Shown here in pieces: positions 46,877-55,955 of a DNA stretch of 64,000 nt. The stretch is from contig NZ_AXAL01000003.1 in the NCBI RefSeq assembly GCF_000472785.1, forward strand, positions 283,365 to 347,364, written 5' to 3'. The stretch comes from Mesorhizobium loti CJ3sym (GTDB taxonomy: Bacteria; Pseudomonadota; Alphaproteobacteria; Rhizobiales; Rhizobiaceae). The notes under the pieces are model-generated. The model searched no databases, was not told where the DNA came from, and was given only the letters and a program-made list of their open reading frames with translations. Position 1 is the stretch's first letter; every line of letters starts with the position of its first letter. A program made the translations under genes and the position numbers.

Positions 46877-47533
46877 TCAGTCGGCCGTGCGGAGATTTTC
46901 AGCGAGAATCGCGGCTGCCACGGCGATGTCCTGTTCAAGGGAGGCCCGGACCGCAGGGCCATTGCGCTGCTCCAGCGCGGCAACAATCCTGCGATGTGCG
47001 TCATTCGATTGCGGAATGTAACGGTTGGCCTGCATCAAAAGCTTGAGATAAGGACCGACCCGTCCCCAGAGATCGCGGATCATGTTCAAAACGATCGGTG
47101 CGCCGGCATGCTGGTAGATGGCAAAGTGGAAGGCCTCGTTCAGCGTAAGGTAGGCCCGGGCGTCGCCGGCCTCTATGGCGTGCTGCATGCCGACCAGCAT
47201 CGCCTGGATGTCGACCAGCCCGCTTTCACTCATCCGCGACGCGGCCATCTCACCCGCCAGCCCTTCGACGGCGATGCGGATATGGGTCAGCTCCTCGAAG
47301 GCGGCGGCCGACAGCAAAGGCACGATAACAGAGCGGTTGTTCTGCATCTCCAGCAGCCGCTCGGCGACCAGCCTTTGCAGCGCCTCTCGGATCGGCGTCG
47401 TCGAGATGCCGAAGGTCTCGGCAAGCTTGCGAATGACCAGTGTCTGGCCCGGGCTGAAACCGCCTGAAATCAATTCCTGCTTGAGCGCGCCATAGGCGCG
47501 GTCGTTCAGGGTTTGATGTTCGAGCTTCAGCAT
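46877..47533 (-). CDS. GntR-family (FCD) transcriptional regulator
   Basis: The 218-residue protein has a winged HTH at about 8-72 (DRAYGALKQELISGGFSPGQTLVIRKLAETFGISTTPIREALQRLVAERLLEM) and an FCD domain with ligand residues LNEAFHFAIYQHAG near 128 and NDAHRRIVAAL near 180. It is the last gene of the leftward M20/kinase/aminotransferase operon, 12 bases after the aminotransferase stop, and probably controls it from a site near 51243. Confidence 0.9.
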   Translation of the reverse strand: MLKLEHQTLNDRAYGALKQELISGGFSPGQTLVIRKLAETFGISTTPIREALQRLVAERLLEMQNNRSVIVPLLSAAAFEELTHIRIAVEGLAGEMAASRMSESGLVDIQAMLVGMQHAIEAGDARAYLTLNEAFHFAIYQHAGAPIVLNMIRDLWGRVGPYLKLLMQANRYIPQSNDAHRRIVAALEQRNGPAVRASLEQDIAVAAAILAENLRTAD

Positions 47534-47545
47534 GCGCGGTCCCGA

Positions 47546-48856
47546 TCACCAGTTCGACAAAGCGCGATCGAGCGTTTCGGCCAGTTGCTCGGCATTGTCC
47601 CTGGCAAAGGGCAGCGGCGGCCTGATCTTGAGGACATTGCCGCGCGGACCGCAGGACGAGATCAGCACGCCATCCTCGCGCATGGCTTCGACAATCGCCG
47701 ATGTTTTGGTGGCGGCCAAGCCGTCGTTGCCTTCCGCCGTCAGTTCGACGCCGAAATAGAGGCCGTTCTGCCTGACGTCACCGACCATGCCGTGCCGGGT
47801 CTTCAGCGCGTCCAAAAGTTCGCCGGTGTAGGCGCCGACATTGCGCGCGTTCTCGATCAGCCCTTCGCCTTCGATCACCTCGAGCACGGCGATGCCGACA
47901 GCGGCCGCGACCGGATTGCCGCCGAATGTGTTGAAGTAGCCGGTGTTCGAGCCGAAGGATGAAACGAGTTGCGGCCGCACGAGCACCGCCCCCATCGGAT
48001 GCCCATCGCCGATCGGCTTGCCCATGGTGACGATGTCGGGCTCGATGCCATAATTGGCAAAACCCCACATGCCCTGGCCAAGCCGGCCGAAACCGGACTG
48101 GACCTCGTCGGCGATGACGATGCCGCCGGCCTTCCTGACGTGATCCGCCGCCTCGCGCATCACAGCCGCGTCGGGAAAGAAAATGCCGTCGCTTGAAAAG
48201 GCCGAGTCGAGCAAAAGCGCGGCGGGACGGATGTTTTGTGCGCGCATGTCCTCGATGGCGGCGGCGACATTTCCGGCGAAATCATGCGCGGCGCGGCCAT
48301 GATCGCGGAACGTGTCCGGCGCTGCCACGGTTCGATGATGCGCAGGCACGCCCTTTGCCCCGACCGCGGCCGGCGACAACTGCGCGGTTGCGATCGTGGC
48401 GCCGTGATAGGCGAAGTCGGTGATGATGACGCCGGTACCGCCGCTCGAATGCTGGGCGATGCGGATAGCAAGGTCGTTGGCCTCGCTGCCGGTGCAGGTG
48501 AACATGGCGTGGCCGAGATGGGCCGGAACGGTGCCGAGCAGTCTTTCCGCGTAATCGAGGATGATCTCGCTCAAGTAGCGCGTGTGCGTGTTGAGCGTGG
48601 CGGCTTGCCCCGACAATGCCTCGACGACACGCGGATGGCAGTGCCCCACCGAAGCGACATTGTTGTAGGCGTCGAGGAATCTGCGTCCCTGCGCATCGTA
48701 GAGCCAGACACCGCTGCCGCGCACCAGATGGATCGGGTTGCGGTAGAAGGCGCGGTAGGTCGGCCCGAGCAGCCTGGCGCGGCGCTCGAGCAGGGCTTGC
48801 TCTGACGTCGTCGAGTGGGCATTTGCAGGATATGGCGAGGACTGGGACACGAGCAT
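47546..48856 (-). CDS. class III aminotransferase-fold phospholyase-like protein
   Basis: The 436-residue PLP enzyme has GSEANDLAIR near 122-131, the cofactor aspartate in IADEVQSGFGRLG (Asp250) and the Schiff-base lysine Lys280 (MGKPIGDGHP). DEVQSGFGR and the HCHPRVV opening are typical of the AGXT2L group, which includes 5-phosphohydroxy-L-lysine and ethanolamine-phosphate phospholyases. The gene directly upstream encodes a hydroxylysine-kinase-like protein, so the pair probably phosphorylates a hydroxylated amine and then eliminates phosphate and ammonia. The ATG directly follows the kinase stop codon. Confidence 0.82.
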   Translation of the reverse strand: MLVSQSSPYPANAHSTTSEQALLERRARLLGPTYRAFYRNPIHLVRGSGVWLYDAQGRRFLDAYNNVASVGHCHPRVVEALSGQAATLNTHTRYLSEIILDYAERLLGTVPAHLGHAMFTCTGSEANDLAIRIAQHSSGGTGVIITDFAYHGATIATAQLSPAAVGAKGVPAHHRTVAAPDTFRDHGRAAHDFAGNVAAAIEDMRAQNIRPAALLLDSAFSSDGIFFPDAAVMREAADHVRKAGGIVIADEVQSGFGRLGQGMWGFANYGIEPDIVTMGKPIGDGHPMGAVLVRPQLVSSFGSNTGYFNTFGGNPVAAAVGIAVLEVIEGEGLIENARNVGAYTGELLDALKTRHGMVGDVRQNGLYFGVELTAEGNDGLAATKTSAIVEAMREDGVLISSCGPRGNVLKIRPPLPFARDNAEQLAETLDRALSNW

Positions 48857-49915
48857 CTACTCCGGATTGGAATGGTCGAGAAAATAGCGGCGGGCCTCAT
48901 CGGACGACAGCCCATCCAGCCGTTCGAGCGACGCCCATACCTCGGTGATGAGGCGCAAGACATAGTCGCGCTTGGCCGGGAACCGTTCCGCCTGCCAGCT
49001 GGCGATGTTGGCGATGAGCGCAAGGCGGGCACGGATCAGATCGAAAAGAATGCCGATCTCTTCGGCCTCCAGCGGCTGCACCGATTGATAGCCAGCGACG
49101 AAGCGCGCGGCCGATGCCAGTGGATGTCCCTCCGCCGGCCAGCGGTAGACGGCGCCGATGGCGAGATCGCAGATCAGCGGCGAATGGATCATGTCGCCGA
49201 AATCGAGGATGCCGGTCACGACCTCCGGCCGCGAGGCGTCCATCACCACATTGTAGGAATTCATGTCGTTGTGGACGATCTGGGCGCGCAGGGTCGGGAT
49301 GACCGGCGCAGCATGCTGCTCGAAAGCATCCATGACGCGCTCGACCATGGCCCGGTGGCCGGCATCGGCGATATCAGCCAGCATCGGCCGTGTCTTGGCG
49401 ACCTTGCGGATATCCCAGAGCAGGTCGCTGCCGGCCGCCGGATGGAAGAAGCCGCGCAGTGCCCGGCCAAGCCGGGCGAGAAAGATGCCGAGATTGCGAT
49501 CCTGTGCTGCTGAGGTCGGAGATCGCGCCAGCAACTGGCCGGGCAGATAGTTGACCAGACGGATGATGCGCGGCGCCGATCCACCGACGCTGACCGCGAA
49601 TTGCGCTTCGCCTTCCAAGCTCTTGCGCACCGAAGGGACCGGCAAGGTCGGTTCGACGGCGAGGATGTGGTCCAGCGCCTTGTTCTGGAAATCGGTGAAG
49701 CCGGCTTCTTCCGCCGGGTGGGAAATTTTGAGGACGAACTCGCCCTCGCCTTCGGCCTGAATGTGGAAATTGTGGTCGCGTTCGCCCGGCAGCGGGCGCG
49801 CGCTGCCGGTGAGGCCGTAGTGCCGCCGCAAGATGGCCAAGGCGTCGGCGATCGAAACGTCAGGCGCGTCCTCGGCAAGCGTTTCGCCAAAAGCGTCCGT
49901 CACGGCTGTATTCAT
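48857..49915 (-). CDS. APH-fold kinase, hydroxylysine-kinase-like
   Basis: The 352-residue protein has the aminoglycoside-phosphotransferase fold with the lead segment LPGERDHNFHI (42-52), phosphate-binding Lys63, the catalytic HND-containing loop IVHNDMNSYNVVMD (His215, Asp217) and the metal motif ILDFGDM (Asp238). GERDxNF is characteristic of the hydroxylysine kinase (HYKK/AGPHD1) group. It is placed between an M20 deacylase (ATGA overlap) and the phospholyase-like gene, so one pathway is likely. Confidence 0.8.
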   Translation of the reverse strand: MNTAVTDAFGETLAEDAPDVSIADALAILRRHYGLTGSARPLPGERDHNFHIQAEGEGEFVLKISHPAEEAGFTDFQNKALDHILAVEPTLPVPSVRKSLEGEAQFAVSVGGSAPRIIRLVNYLPGQLLARSPTSAAQDRNLGIFLARLGRALRGFFHPAAGSDLLWDIRKVAKTRPMLADIADAGHRAMVERVMDAFEQHAAPVIPTLRAQIVHNDMNSYNVVMDASRPEVVTGILDFGDMIHSPLICDLAIGAVYRWPAEGHPLASAARFVAGYQSVQPLEAEEIGILFDLIRARLALIANIASWQAERFPAKRDYVLRLITEVWASLERLDGLSSDEARRYFLDHSNPE

Positions 49916-51213
49916 GAGCTCATCTCCGGATCGATGGGCTCAAGGCCGCACCAGTCGGCGATGAACAGCGCTATGGTCTGCGTGACCTTGCGCACGGAAT
50001 CGAGATCGACGGCCTCGTCATAGCCATGCGGCATGCGGCAGATCGGGCCGTATACGATGGCCGGCGTGTCGGCATAGAGGCCGAAGAAACGCGCGTCCGT
50101 CGTCGCCGAGGTGACGTGTTCCGTCAGCGGCTCCCCCCACACGGCGGTATGGCTGCGCCGCAGCACGGCTTCCATCTCGTCGGCACCCTCCAGCACGTAT
50201 CCCTCGGCCATGAAGCCGTTGTAGCTCACTTTGGGTGGGCGATTGGCGAGGAACGGATCGGCGCGGGCGGCATCGGCAATGCAAGCTTCAAGCTCGGCCC
50301 TGGCATCTTCGAGCTTCTGGCCGGGATAGGTCGCGACCCGCATTTCGAAGACGCAGCGCGCCGGAACGCTCGATGTCCATTCGCCGCCTTCGATCTTGCC
50401 GAGGTTGAAGCGGATCGGGTGCGGATGATTGCAGAAATGCTTGTCGTCCACCTTGCGCGCGTTCCAGACGATTTCGAGCTGCTTCAACGCCTGGATGATG
50501 ACGAAGGCCTTTTCGATGGCATTGGCGCCGGCCGAGAAAGCGCCGGACGCATGCTGCGGATCGCCGTCGACCTCGACCCTGAACCAGATCGGCCCGACCT
50601 GTGCCCGCATCAATCGCGGCTCCAGCGGTTCGGGAATGAAGGCGGCGTCGGCGCGATAGCCGCGCTGCAGGCAAGCGAGCGCGCCATTGCCCGTGCATTC
50701 CTCCTCGACCACCGACTGGAGGTAAACATTCGCGGCCGGCTGATAGCCGAGGCCGCGCAAGGCAGCCAGCGCGTAAAGACAAGCCGACAGACCGGCCTTC
50801 ATGTCGCCGGCGCCGCGGCCATGCATCCAGCCATCCTCGATCGCCGGATCGTAGGGATCGCGTACCCAGCGATTGATCGGTCCCGTTGGCACTACGTCGA
50901 TATGGCCGTTTAGGATCAGCGAGCGGCCGGTCGCGTTTCGCGGCGTGTGGGTGGCGACGACGTTGAAGGCGTCGTCGTAGGAAACCGCCACGGGTGAAAA
51001 CCCCGGCAGGTCGCGGATCGCATCGACATCGACGCGCCACATGTCGACCGCATAGCCATCAGCCTGATAGGCAGCGGCCATGAAGGATTGCGCGGCGTGT
51101 TCCTCGCCGCGCTGGGAGGGAAAGCGCACGAGATCCGCAATGAATGCGACTTGCCGCGCGAAGCCGTCATCGACCGCGTTTAAAATAGCTTCGTCGGCAA
51201 TTCGCTCAGGCAT
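49912..51213 (-). CDS. M20 family deacylase/peptidase (ArgE/DapE type)
   Basis: The 433-residue amidohydrolase has the two-zinc site: His104 (LNGHIDVVP), Asp137 (GRGAGDMKAG), the general base and ligand pair Glu170/Glu171 (SVVEEECTG), and a later ligand His in the PHGYDEAVDLDS region. The family removes N-acyl groups or cleaves small peptides. As the first gene of the operon it may release a free amino acid for the kinase that follows. MPERIADEAI was chosen as start; a 13-codon extension begins within the promoter region. Confidence 0.9.
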   Translation of the reverse strand: MPERIADEAILNAVDDGFARQVAFIADLVRFPSQRGEEHAAQSFMAAAYQADGYAVDMWRVDVDAIRDLPGFSPVAVSYDDAFNVVATHTPRNATGRSLILNGHIDVVPTGPINRWVRDPYDPAIEDGWMHGRGAGDMKAGLSACLYALAALRGLGYQPAANVYLQSVVEEECTGNGALACLQRGYRADAAFIPEPLEPRLMRAQVGPIWFRVEVDGDPQHASGAFSAGANAIEKAFVIIQALKQLEIVWNARKVDDKHFCNHPHPIRFNLGKIEGGEWTSSVPARCVFEMRVATYPGQKLEDARAELEACIADAARADPFLANRPPKVSYNGFMAEGYVLEGADEMEAVLRRSHTAVWGEPLTEHVTSATTDARFFGLYADTPAIVYGPICRMPHGYDEAVDLDSVRKVTQTIALFIADWCGLEPIDPEMSS

Positions 51214-51242
51214 GATATTCCGCTTCTTCGCGAATGGTGTAT

Positions 51243-51255
51243 CATATCTCATATG
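51243..51255. promoter_or_regulatory. CATAT-N3-ATATG dyad before the M20 operon
   Basis: A short inverted repeat, within a longer A/T-rich stretch, lies 30 bases upstream of the M20 start. The operon ends with a GntR gene, and this is the only dyad-like element in the intergenic region, so it is the likely operator. The arms are short. Confidence 0.35.
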
Positions 51256-51388
51256 CCATTTCCCGGAAATTCAAGAGACAGGCGCCCCAAAATCATGGCC
51301 CAACGGGGGAAGCTCTTGGCAGGCGGGCGCAGAGTTGGCATCAGCTTCCACCATGCCGGCGAGGCCGCGCGGCAGAGATCGAGGACAG

Positions 51389-52036
51389 ATGCTGGTCACC
51401 GAAGGTACATTGCCGGATGAAGTCACCGATCTCGCGTCCGGTTACCGGCGCGTGCCGGCCGGTAAGATCATCAATGCGGTGACGTGGATGGAAGCGCGTG
51501 CGCCGGTGCCTGACCTCGCGCAGCCCCTGACAATGACCCGGATCACCAGGCCCGACAGTGCCGCCTACCGCGCGATCTTCCTCGAGATCGGCGCGCCCTG
51601 GCTCTGGGATCGCGCCGCCGAAATGTCGGATGCCGAAATATCAGCGCATTGCGCCGACCCTCGCCAGCATCTCTATTACGGCCATGATGAGAGCGGCGAC
51701 CATGTCGGGATGGTAGAATTCTCGGTGGCTAACAACAACGAGATCGAGATCACCTATTTTGGCCTCTTCCCCTCCCTGACCGGCCGAGGCCTCGGCAAGC
51801 GGCTGATGGCTGGTGCGCTCGATCAGGCATGGCGCCTCGGCCCCGGCCGCATCTGGCTGCACACCAGCAGCTTTGATCATCACAGCGTCATCGGTTTCTA
51901 CAGAGCTTGCGGGTTTGAACCCTTCGCGGCCGGTTTCGAGATCACCGACGATCCCCGGGTCAAGGGAACCTTGCCACGCGACGCGGCCCCGCAAATCCCG
52001 TTGATCGAAACGGAATGGGTGCCCGGCGCCAGATGA
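51389..52036 (+). CDS. GNAT-family N-acetyltransferase
   Basis: The 215-residue protein has the acetyl-CoA-binding motif A of GNAT enzymes, TYFGLFPSLTGRGLGKRLM (122-140), preceded by the VGMVEFSVANNNEIEI strands and followed by HTSSFDHHSVIGFYRACGFEPF near 160-180. An N-terminal extension of some 50 residues is unassigned. The start at 51389 has GAGGACAG upstream. Its stop overlaps the start of the LuxR-type regulator (ATGA), a tight link between an acetyltransferase and a regulator. Confidence 0.87.
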   Translation: MLVTEGTLPDEVTDLASGYRRVPAGKIINAVTWMEARAPVPDLAQPLTMTRITRPDSAAYRAIFLEIGAPWLWDRAAEMSDAEISAHCADPRQHLYYGHDESGDHVGMVEFSVANNNEIEITYFGLFPSLTGRGLGKRLMAGALDQAWRLGPGRIWLHTSSFDHHSVIGFYRACGFEPFAAGFEITDDPRVKGTLPRDAAPQIPLIETEWVPGAR

Positions 52037-54750
52037 GACCGTCATCGCAACCCCCCAGCCAGGCATCGCCCCACCATCGTCGGTGGGTACGGCGCGAGAA
52101 TATCCTGTCAAGGCTGGAGCGGCATGTCGACACGCGTATCGTGCTGTTTGCGGCTCCCGCCGGCTTCGGCAAGTCGACGACGATGGCGCAGTGGGCCACG
52201 GAAGTCGCGCGGCTTGGCCGGCTGACCGCATGGCTGTCTTGCGAAGCGACGGACAATGACGAAGGCGCCTTCCTGTCGCATCTGGTGGGCGCACTGCGCC
52301 ATCTCGTCCAGAACCCGGCCGAACTCGACCTCGCCTTCCAGTCGAGCCCTATCCCGCAGCTCGATGTGGTGCTCGCGGCACTCGCGGCGGGTCTTGCAGC
52401 GCGCGACGCCGACATCACCTTGTTCTTCGACGACTACCACGCCATCGAGGCACCGGCGGTGAAGCGGTTCATGGAGCGCCTGACGCGGCATGCGCCGGCC
52501 AACGTCGCCTTCGTCATCGGCTCGCGCAACCTGCCCGACCTGCAGCTCGGCAAGCTCAGGGTGCTTGGCGACGTTTTCGAAATCGGTCCCGACGATCTGC
52601 GCTTCGCCTCATCCGAAGCCGAAGCCTTCTTCAACGACAAGCTTGGCTTGAGCGTCAGCAGCGGCACAGTGGAAACGTTGTGTTCGCGGACCGAAGGCTG
52701 GGCCGCCGGCCTGCAACTCGCCTCGCTGTCGCTCAGTGCCGCGCACGCACCGGAAACCGTCATCGGCAATTTCACCGGCGCCAACCGCAACGTCGCCGAT
52801 TTCCTGATGGGCGAAGTGTTTCTGGGGCTGCCGCCGGCCCTGGCGAAATTCCTGCTCCACAGTTCGATCTTCGAGCGGTTCAGCGCCGAAGCCTGCCGGA
52901 CAGTCTTGCGCGCGGCGGATGCCGAGGCCGATATCACCGACATCGAGACCCGCAACCTGTTCCTGGTGCCGCTCGACGAGGAGCGGCGCTGGTTCCGCTA
53001 TCATCATCTGTTTCACGACTTCCTCAGCCGCGAAATGGAACGGCGCGAACCTGAGATGATCGCACCGCTGCACCTGGCCGCCGCCGAATGGTTCGGCGAA
53101 CGCAAGATGCTGACAGAGGCGATCGGCCATGCGCTCGCCGCCGGCGACCAGGCCCGCGCGGCGGTGTTCGTCGAAAACAACGCGCTTGAACTTATAGCCC
53201 AGTGCCAGCTGCTTTATGTGCGCCAGTTGCTGGCGTTGCTGCCCCGGAAACTGGTCGACCAGCGCATCCGACTGCAACTGGTCGTGCTGTGGCTGGCGGT
53301 GCACTCAAGTCAGCCCGATATTGCCCAGCAGACGCTTGCCAATGCGCGCAAGCTGGTCGAGACGGGGCCGGCCGACGGCAAGGATCCGGGCACGCTGACC
53401 GGCACCACGATCGAGGCCGAAATCGCCGTCCTAGATGCCGCCGTTCACAGCACGCTGGAACAGTTCGAGGCCGCACGCGACACCGCATTGGCCGCGCTGC
53501 GCATCATCGCGCCCGATGCCTGGTTCATGGAAGGCGCGACGGCCAATGTCATTGGCTACAATCTCTATGCGCTGGGCGACCTCGAAGGGGCGCGTGCGGC
53601 GGCGGACGCGGCGCGCAAGGCACATGAGCGAAGCGGCAGCCTGCTCGGCGTCACCATCGCCAATTGCTACATGGCCGTCATCGAGCGCTCGGCAGGCCGC
53701 CTGCCCGCCGCCGAACGGCTGTTGCGCAACGCGATCATCGAGGCGCGGACGCGGATCGGCGCGAACTCCTATGCCGAGGCGCTCGCGGGAACGCTGCTGG
53801 CCGAACTCGCCTACGAGACCAACGCATCCGGCGAGGCGCTGACGCTGGTCGAGAATCTGGGACCGCTGATCGAGGGCGCCGCAGTCATCGTCTATCCCCT
53901 GGCCAGCGTGCCGACCTATGCCCGCGTGCTGCAACTGACCGGTCGCGGCGACGCCGCACTCGACATGCTGGAGCGCGTCTACCAACGTGTGCGCGGCTCC
54001 GTCTATCGCCGCCTCGCTTCGGTGCTGGTGCATGACCGCATCCGGCTGCTGCTCGACCAGAACCGCGTCGCCGAGGCACGCGCATTGCTGAGCGAGCATC
54101 GCCGCGAAAGCGCTGAGACGGCCCCTACTGTGGCCAACGAATTCGAGTTCTTCGCCGAAGGCCGGCTGCTGACGGCGGAGAAGTCCTATGCAGCGGCGTC
54201 GGCGATTTTTGACACGTTGCTGGAGCGAACGAAAAACAGCGGTCGCATGCGCCGCCACATACTGGCGCTGATCCTGCGCGCCAAGACTGCCGGCCATGAC
54301 CAGCGCGAGGCCGACCGCCATCTCCTCGAAGCGCTGCGTCTTGCCCATCCCTCCGGCTTCATCCGCTCCTTCGTCGACGAGGGCAGGCCTGTTGTCGAAG
54401 CGTTGATGCGGCTGCGGGCGGCGCAGGCAAAGACCGACCCCGCCCTGTCGGCCTATGCAACGCGCATCATCGATGCCGCGCAGACCATGCCCGTGGCGAC
54501 GCGCAAGCCGGCGGCAGCGATAGCCGAGAAGGAACAGCTCACCCAGCGCGAATCGGAACTGCTGCGCTGCTTGTCGGAGGGCATGTCCAACAGGGATATC
54601 GCGGTTGCGCTGTCGGTCAGCGAAACGACGGTGAAATGGCATTTGAAGAACATTTTCGGCAAGCTTTCGGTGTCGAACCGCGTCCAGGCCGTGCGCGCCG
54701 CGCAGGCCGCCACGAACCTCCGTCCCCCCCAAAAGGAGGGGCATAGATAA
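52033..54750 (+). CDS. MalT-like LuxR-family ATP-dependent regulator
   Basis: The 905-residue protein is a STAND-type regulator. Walker A APAGFGKSTT is at 41-50 and Walker B ITLFFDDYHAIEAP near 128-141. A winged-helix and helical-repeat (TPR-like) sensor region spans roughly 200-800, and a C-terminal LuxR HTH (LTQRESELLRCLSEGMSNRDIAVALS then VSETTVKWHLKNIFGKL) lies near 835-885. Such proteins switch on operons when bound to ATP and an inducer. The HDAC-like and transporter operon starts 80 bases downstream and is the obvious target. Confidence 0.92.
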   Translation: MRPSSQPPSQASPHHRRWVRRENILSRLERHVDTRIVLFAAPAGFGKSTTMAQWATEVARLGRLTAWLSCEATDNDEGAFLSHLVGALRHLVQNPAELDLAFQSSPIPQLDVVLAALAAGLAARDADITLFFDDYHAIEAPAVKRFMERLTRHAPANVAFVIGSRNLPDLQLGKLRVLGDVFEIGPDDLRFASSEAEAFFNDKLGLSVSSGTVETLCSRTEGWAAGLQLASLSLSAAHAPETVIGNFTGANRNVADFLMGEVFLGLPPALAKFLLHSSIFERFSAEACRTVLRAADAEADITDIETRNLFLVPLDEERRWFRYHHLFHDFLSREMERREPEMIAPLHLAAAEWFGERKMLTEAIGHALAAGDQARAAVFVENNALELIAQCQLLYVRQLLALLPRKLVDQRIRLQLVVLWLAVHSSQPDIAQQTLANARKLVETGPADGKDPGTLTGTTIEAEIAVLDAAVHSTLEQFEAARDTALAALRIIAPDAWFMEGATANVIGYNLYALGDLEGARAAADAARKAHERSGSLLGVTIANCYMAVIERSAGRLPAAERLLRNAIIEARTRIGANSYAEALAGTLLAELAYETNASGEALTLVENLGPLIEGAAVIVYPLASVPTYARVLQLTGRGDAALDMLERVYQRVRGSVYRRLASVLVHDRIRLLLDQNRVAEARALLSEHRRESAETAPTVANEFEFFAEGRLLTAEKSYAAASAIFDTLLERTKNSGRMRRHILALILRAKTAGHDQREADRHLLEALRLAHPSGFIRSFVDEGRPVVEALMRLRAAQAKTDPALSAYATRIIDAAQTMPVATRKPAAAIAEKEQLTQRESELLRCLSEGMSNRDIAVALSVSETTVKWHLKNIFGKLSVSNRVQAVRAAQAATNLRPPQKEGHR

Positions 54751-54767
54751 CTGCACAGCCCTCCTTT
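54732..54767 (+). repeat. stem-loop at the end of the regulator gene
   Basis: AAAGGAGGG and CCCTCCTTT form a perfect 9-bp stem with an 18-base loop; the left arm is inside the last codons of the regulator. There is no T-run, so it may be a weak terminator or a processing hairpin. It also contains an AGGAGG-like element that could be masked when paired. Confidence 0.5.
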
Positions 54768-54794
54768 CGGGGCGGGCCATAGGATTGTTAGCCT

Positions 54795-54827
54795 GCTAGC
54801 GTCGTCTGGATTTCAGGGGACGCTAGC
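54795..54827 (+). promoter_or_regulatory. 9-bp dyad holding the ribosome site of the HDAC-like gene
   Basis: GCTAGCGTC (54795-54803) and GACGCTAGC (54819-54827) are a perfect inverted repeat, ending two bases before the ATG at 54830. The ribosome site AGGGGA spans the loop and the first bases of the right arm. As RNA this hairpin would limit ribosome access; as DNA it could be an operator for the upstream LuxR-type protein. Confidence 0.55.
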
Positions 54828-54829
54828 TT

Positions 54830-55951
54830 ATGGCTACAGGTTACGTTTTTCACGAACAGCTGATGTGGCATGACACCGGCTCCAGCGCCGACATGATGCC
54901 TCCCGGCCGTTTCGTGGAACCCGGACGACACCTGGAATCACCTGGATCGAAGCGCCGGCTCAACAACCTCATCCAGGTCAGCGGCTTGTCACGCCATCTG
55001 GTGCCAATCATTCCCGAACCGGTGACCGTGGAGGACCTGCTGCGCGTGCACACACAACGCCACGTCGATGATATCCGCATGCTGAGTGAGCGCGGTTCCG
55101 GTTTCGCCGGGCCGCAGGCGCCGATCGGGCTCAACAGCTTCGACATCGCGCTGTTGTCCGCCGGCACCACCTATGCGGCGATGCGCGCGGTGCTGACCGG
55201 CCGCGTTGACAACGCCTATGCGCTGGCGCGACCACCAGGACACCATGCCGAGCCCGACCAGGCGATGGGCAACTGCCTGTTCTCCAATATTGGCGTGTCG
55301 GTGCGCCGGCTGCAGCATGAGGGCTTGCTCGGGCGCGCGGCGATAGTCGACTGGGATGTTCACCACGGCAACGGCACCGAGACGGTGTTTTATTCCGACC
55401 CGTCGGTGCTGACCATTTCCCTGCATCAGGACAATCTCTATCCGACCGGACGCGGCGCGCTGGCCGACAATGGCAAGGGCGAAGGCGAAGGCTACAACAT
55501 CAACATCCCGCTGCCCGCCGGCAGCGGCACGGGCGCCTATGAGGCGACCTTCGACCGCGTCGTCGCGCCGACCCTGCGCGCCTACAGGCCGGACCTCGTC
55601 ATCGTCGCTTCCGGCTTCGATGCGTCGGGCTTCGATCCGCTCGGCCGCATGATGCTCAACAGCGAATGCTTCCGGCGCCTTGCCGCGCGCATGGTGGCGC
55701 TGGCCGCCGAGACGTCGAACGGGCGCCTGATGATGAGCCATGAGGGCGGTTACTCCGAAGGCTATGTGCCGTTCTGCGGCCACGCCGTGATCGAGACGCT
55801 GGCCAATCACCGCACCGAAGTGATCGACCCGCTATCGGATCATATCGACGAATGGGCCGGGCAGGATCTGCAGCCGCATCAGGCCGCCGTGATCGACGCG
55901 GCCGAAGCCCTGCTCGCCGGCCTGCACCAACGCCTCGCAAGTGCTGCCTGA
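54830..55951 (+). CDS. class II histone-deacetylase-like amidohydrolase
   Basis: The 373-residue zinc enzyme has the charge-relay histidines in RPPGHHAEPDQAMGNC (His138, His139), the zinc ligands Asp176 and His178 (DWDVHHGNGT) and Asp264 (GFDASGFDPLG), and the late glycine loop HEGGYSEGYV with the transition-state tyrosine. Bacterial members are usually acetylpolyamine or other N-acyl-amine deacetylases rather than histone enzymes. It heads an operon with an amide/urea-type ABC transporter, so it probably hydrolyses the imported amide. Confidence 0.9.
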   Translation: MATGYVFHEQLMWHDTGSSADMMPPGRFVEPGRHLESPGSKRRLNNLIQVSGLSRHLVPIIPEPVTVEDLLRVHTQRHVDDIRMLSERGSGFAGPQAPIGLNSFDIALLSAGTTYAAMRAVLTGRVDNAYALARPPGHHAEPDQAMGNCLFSNIGVSVRRLQHEGLLGRAAIVDWDVHHGNGTETVFYSDPSVLTISLHQDNLYPTGRGALADNGKGEGEGYNINIPLPAGSGTGAYEATFDRVVAPTLRAYRPDLVIVASGFDASGFDPLGRMMLNSECFRRLAARMVALAAETSNGRLMMSHEGGYSEGYVPFCGHAVIETLANHRTEVIDPLSDHIDEWAGQDLQPHQAAVIDAAEALLAGLHQRLASAA

Positions 55952-55955
55952 CGCG

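Noticed and set aside
53431..54780. 449-codon antisense frame to the MalT-like regulator
   Set aside because: No recognisable domain and composition typical of antisense shadow; the regulator on the plus strand has Walker motifs and a C-terminal HTH.
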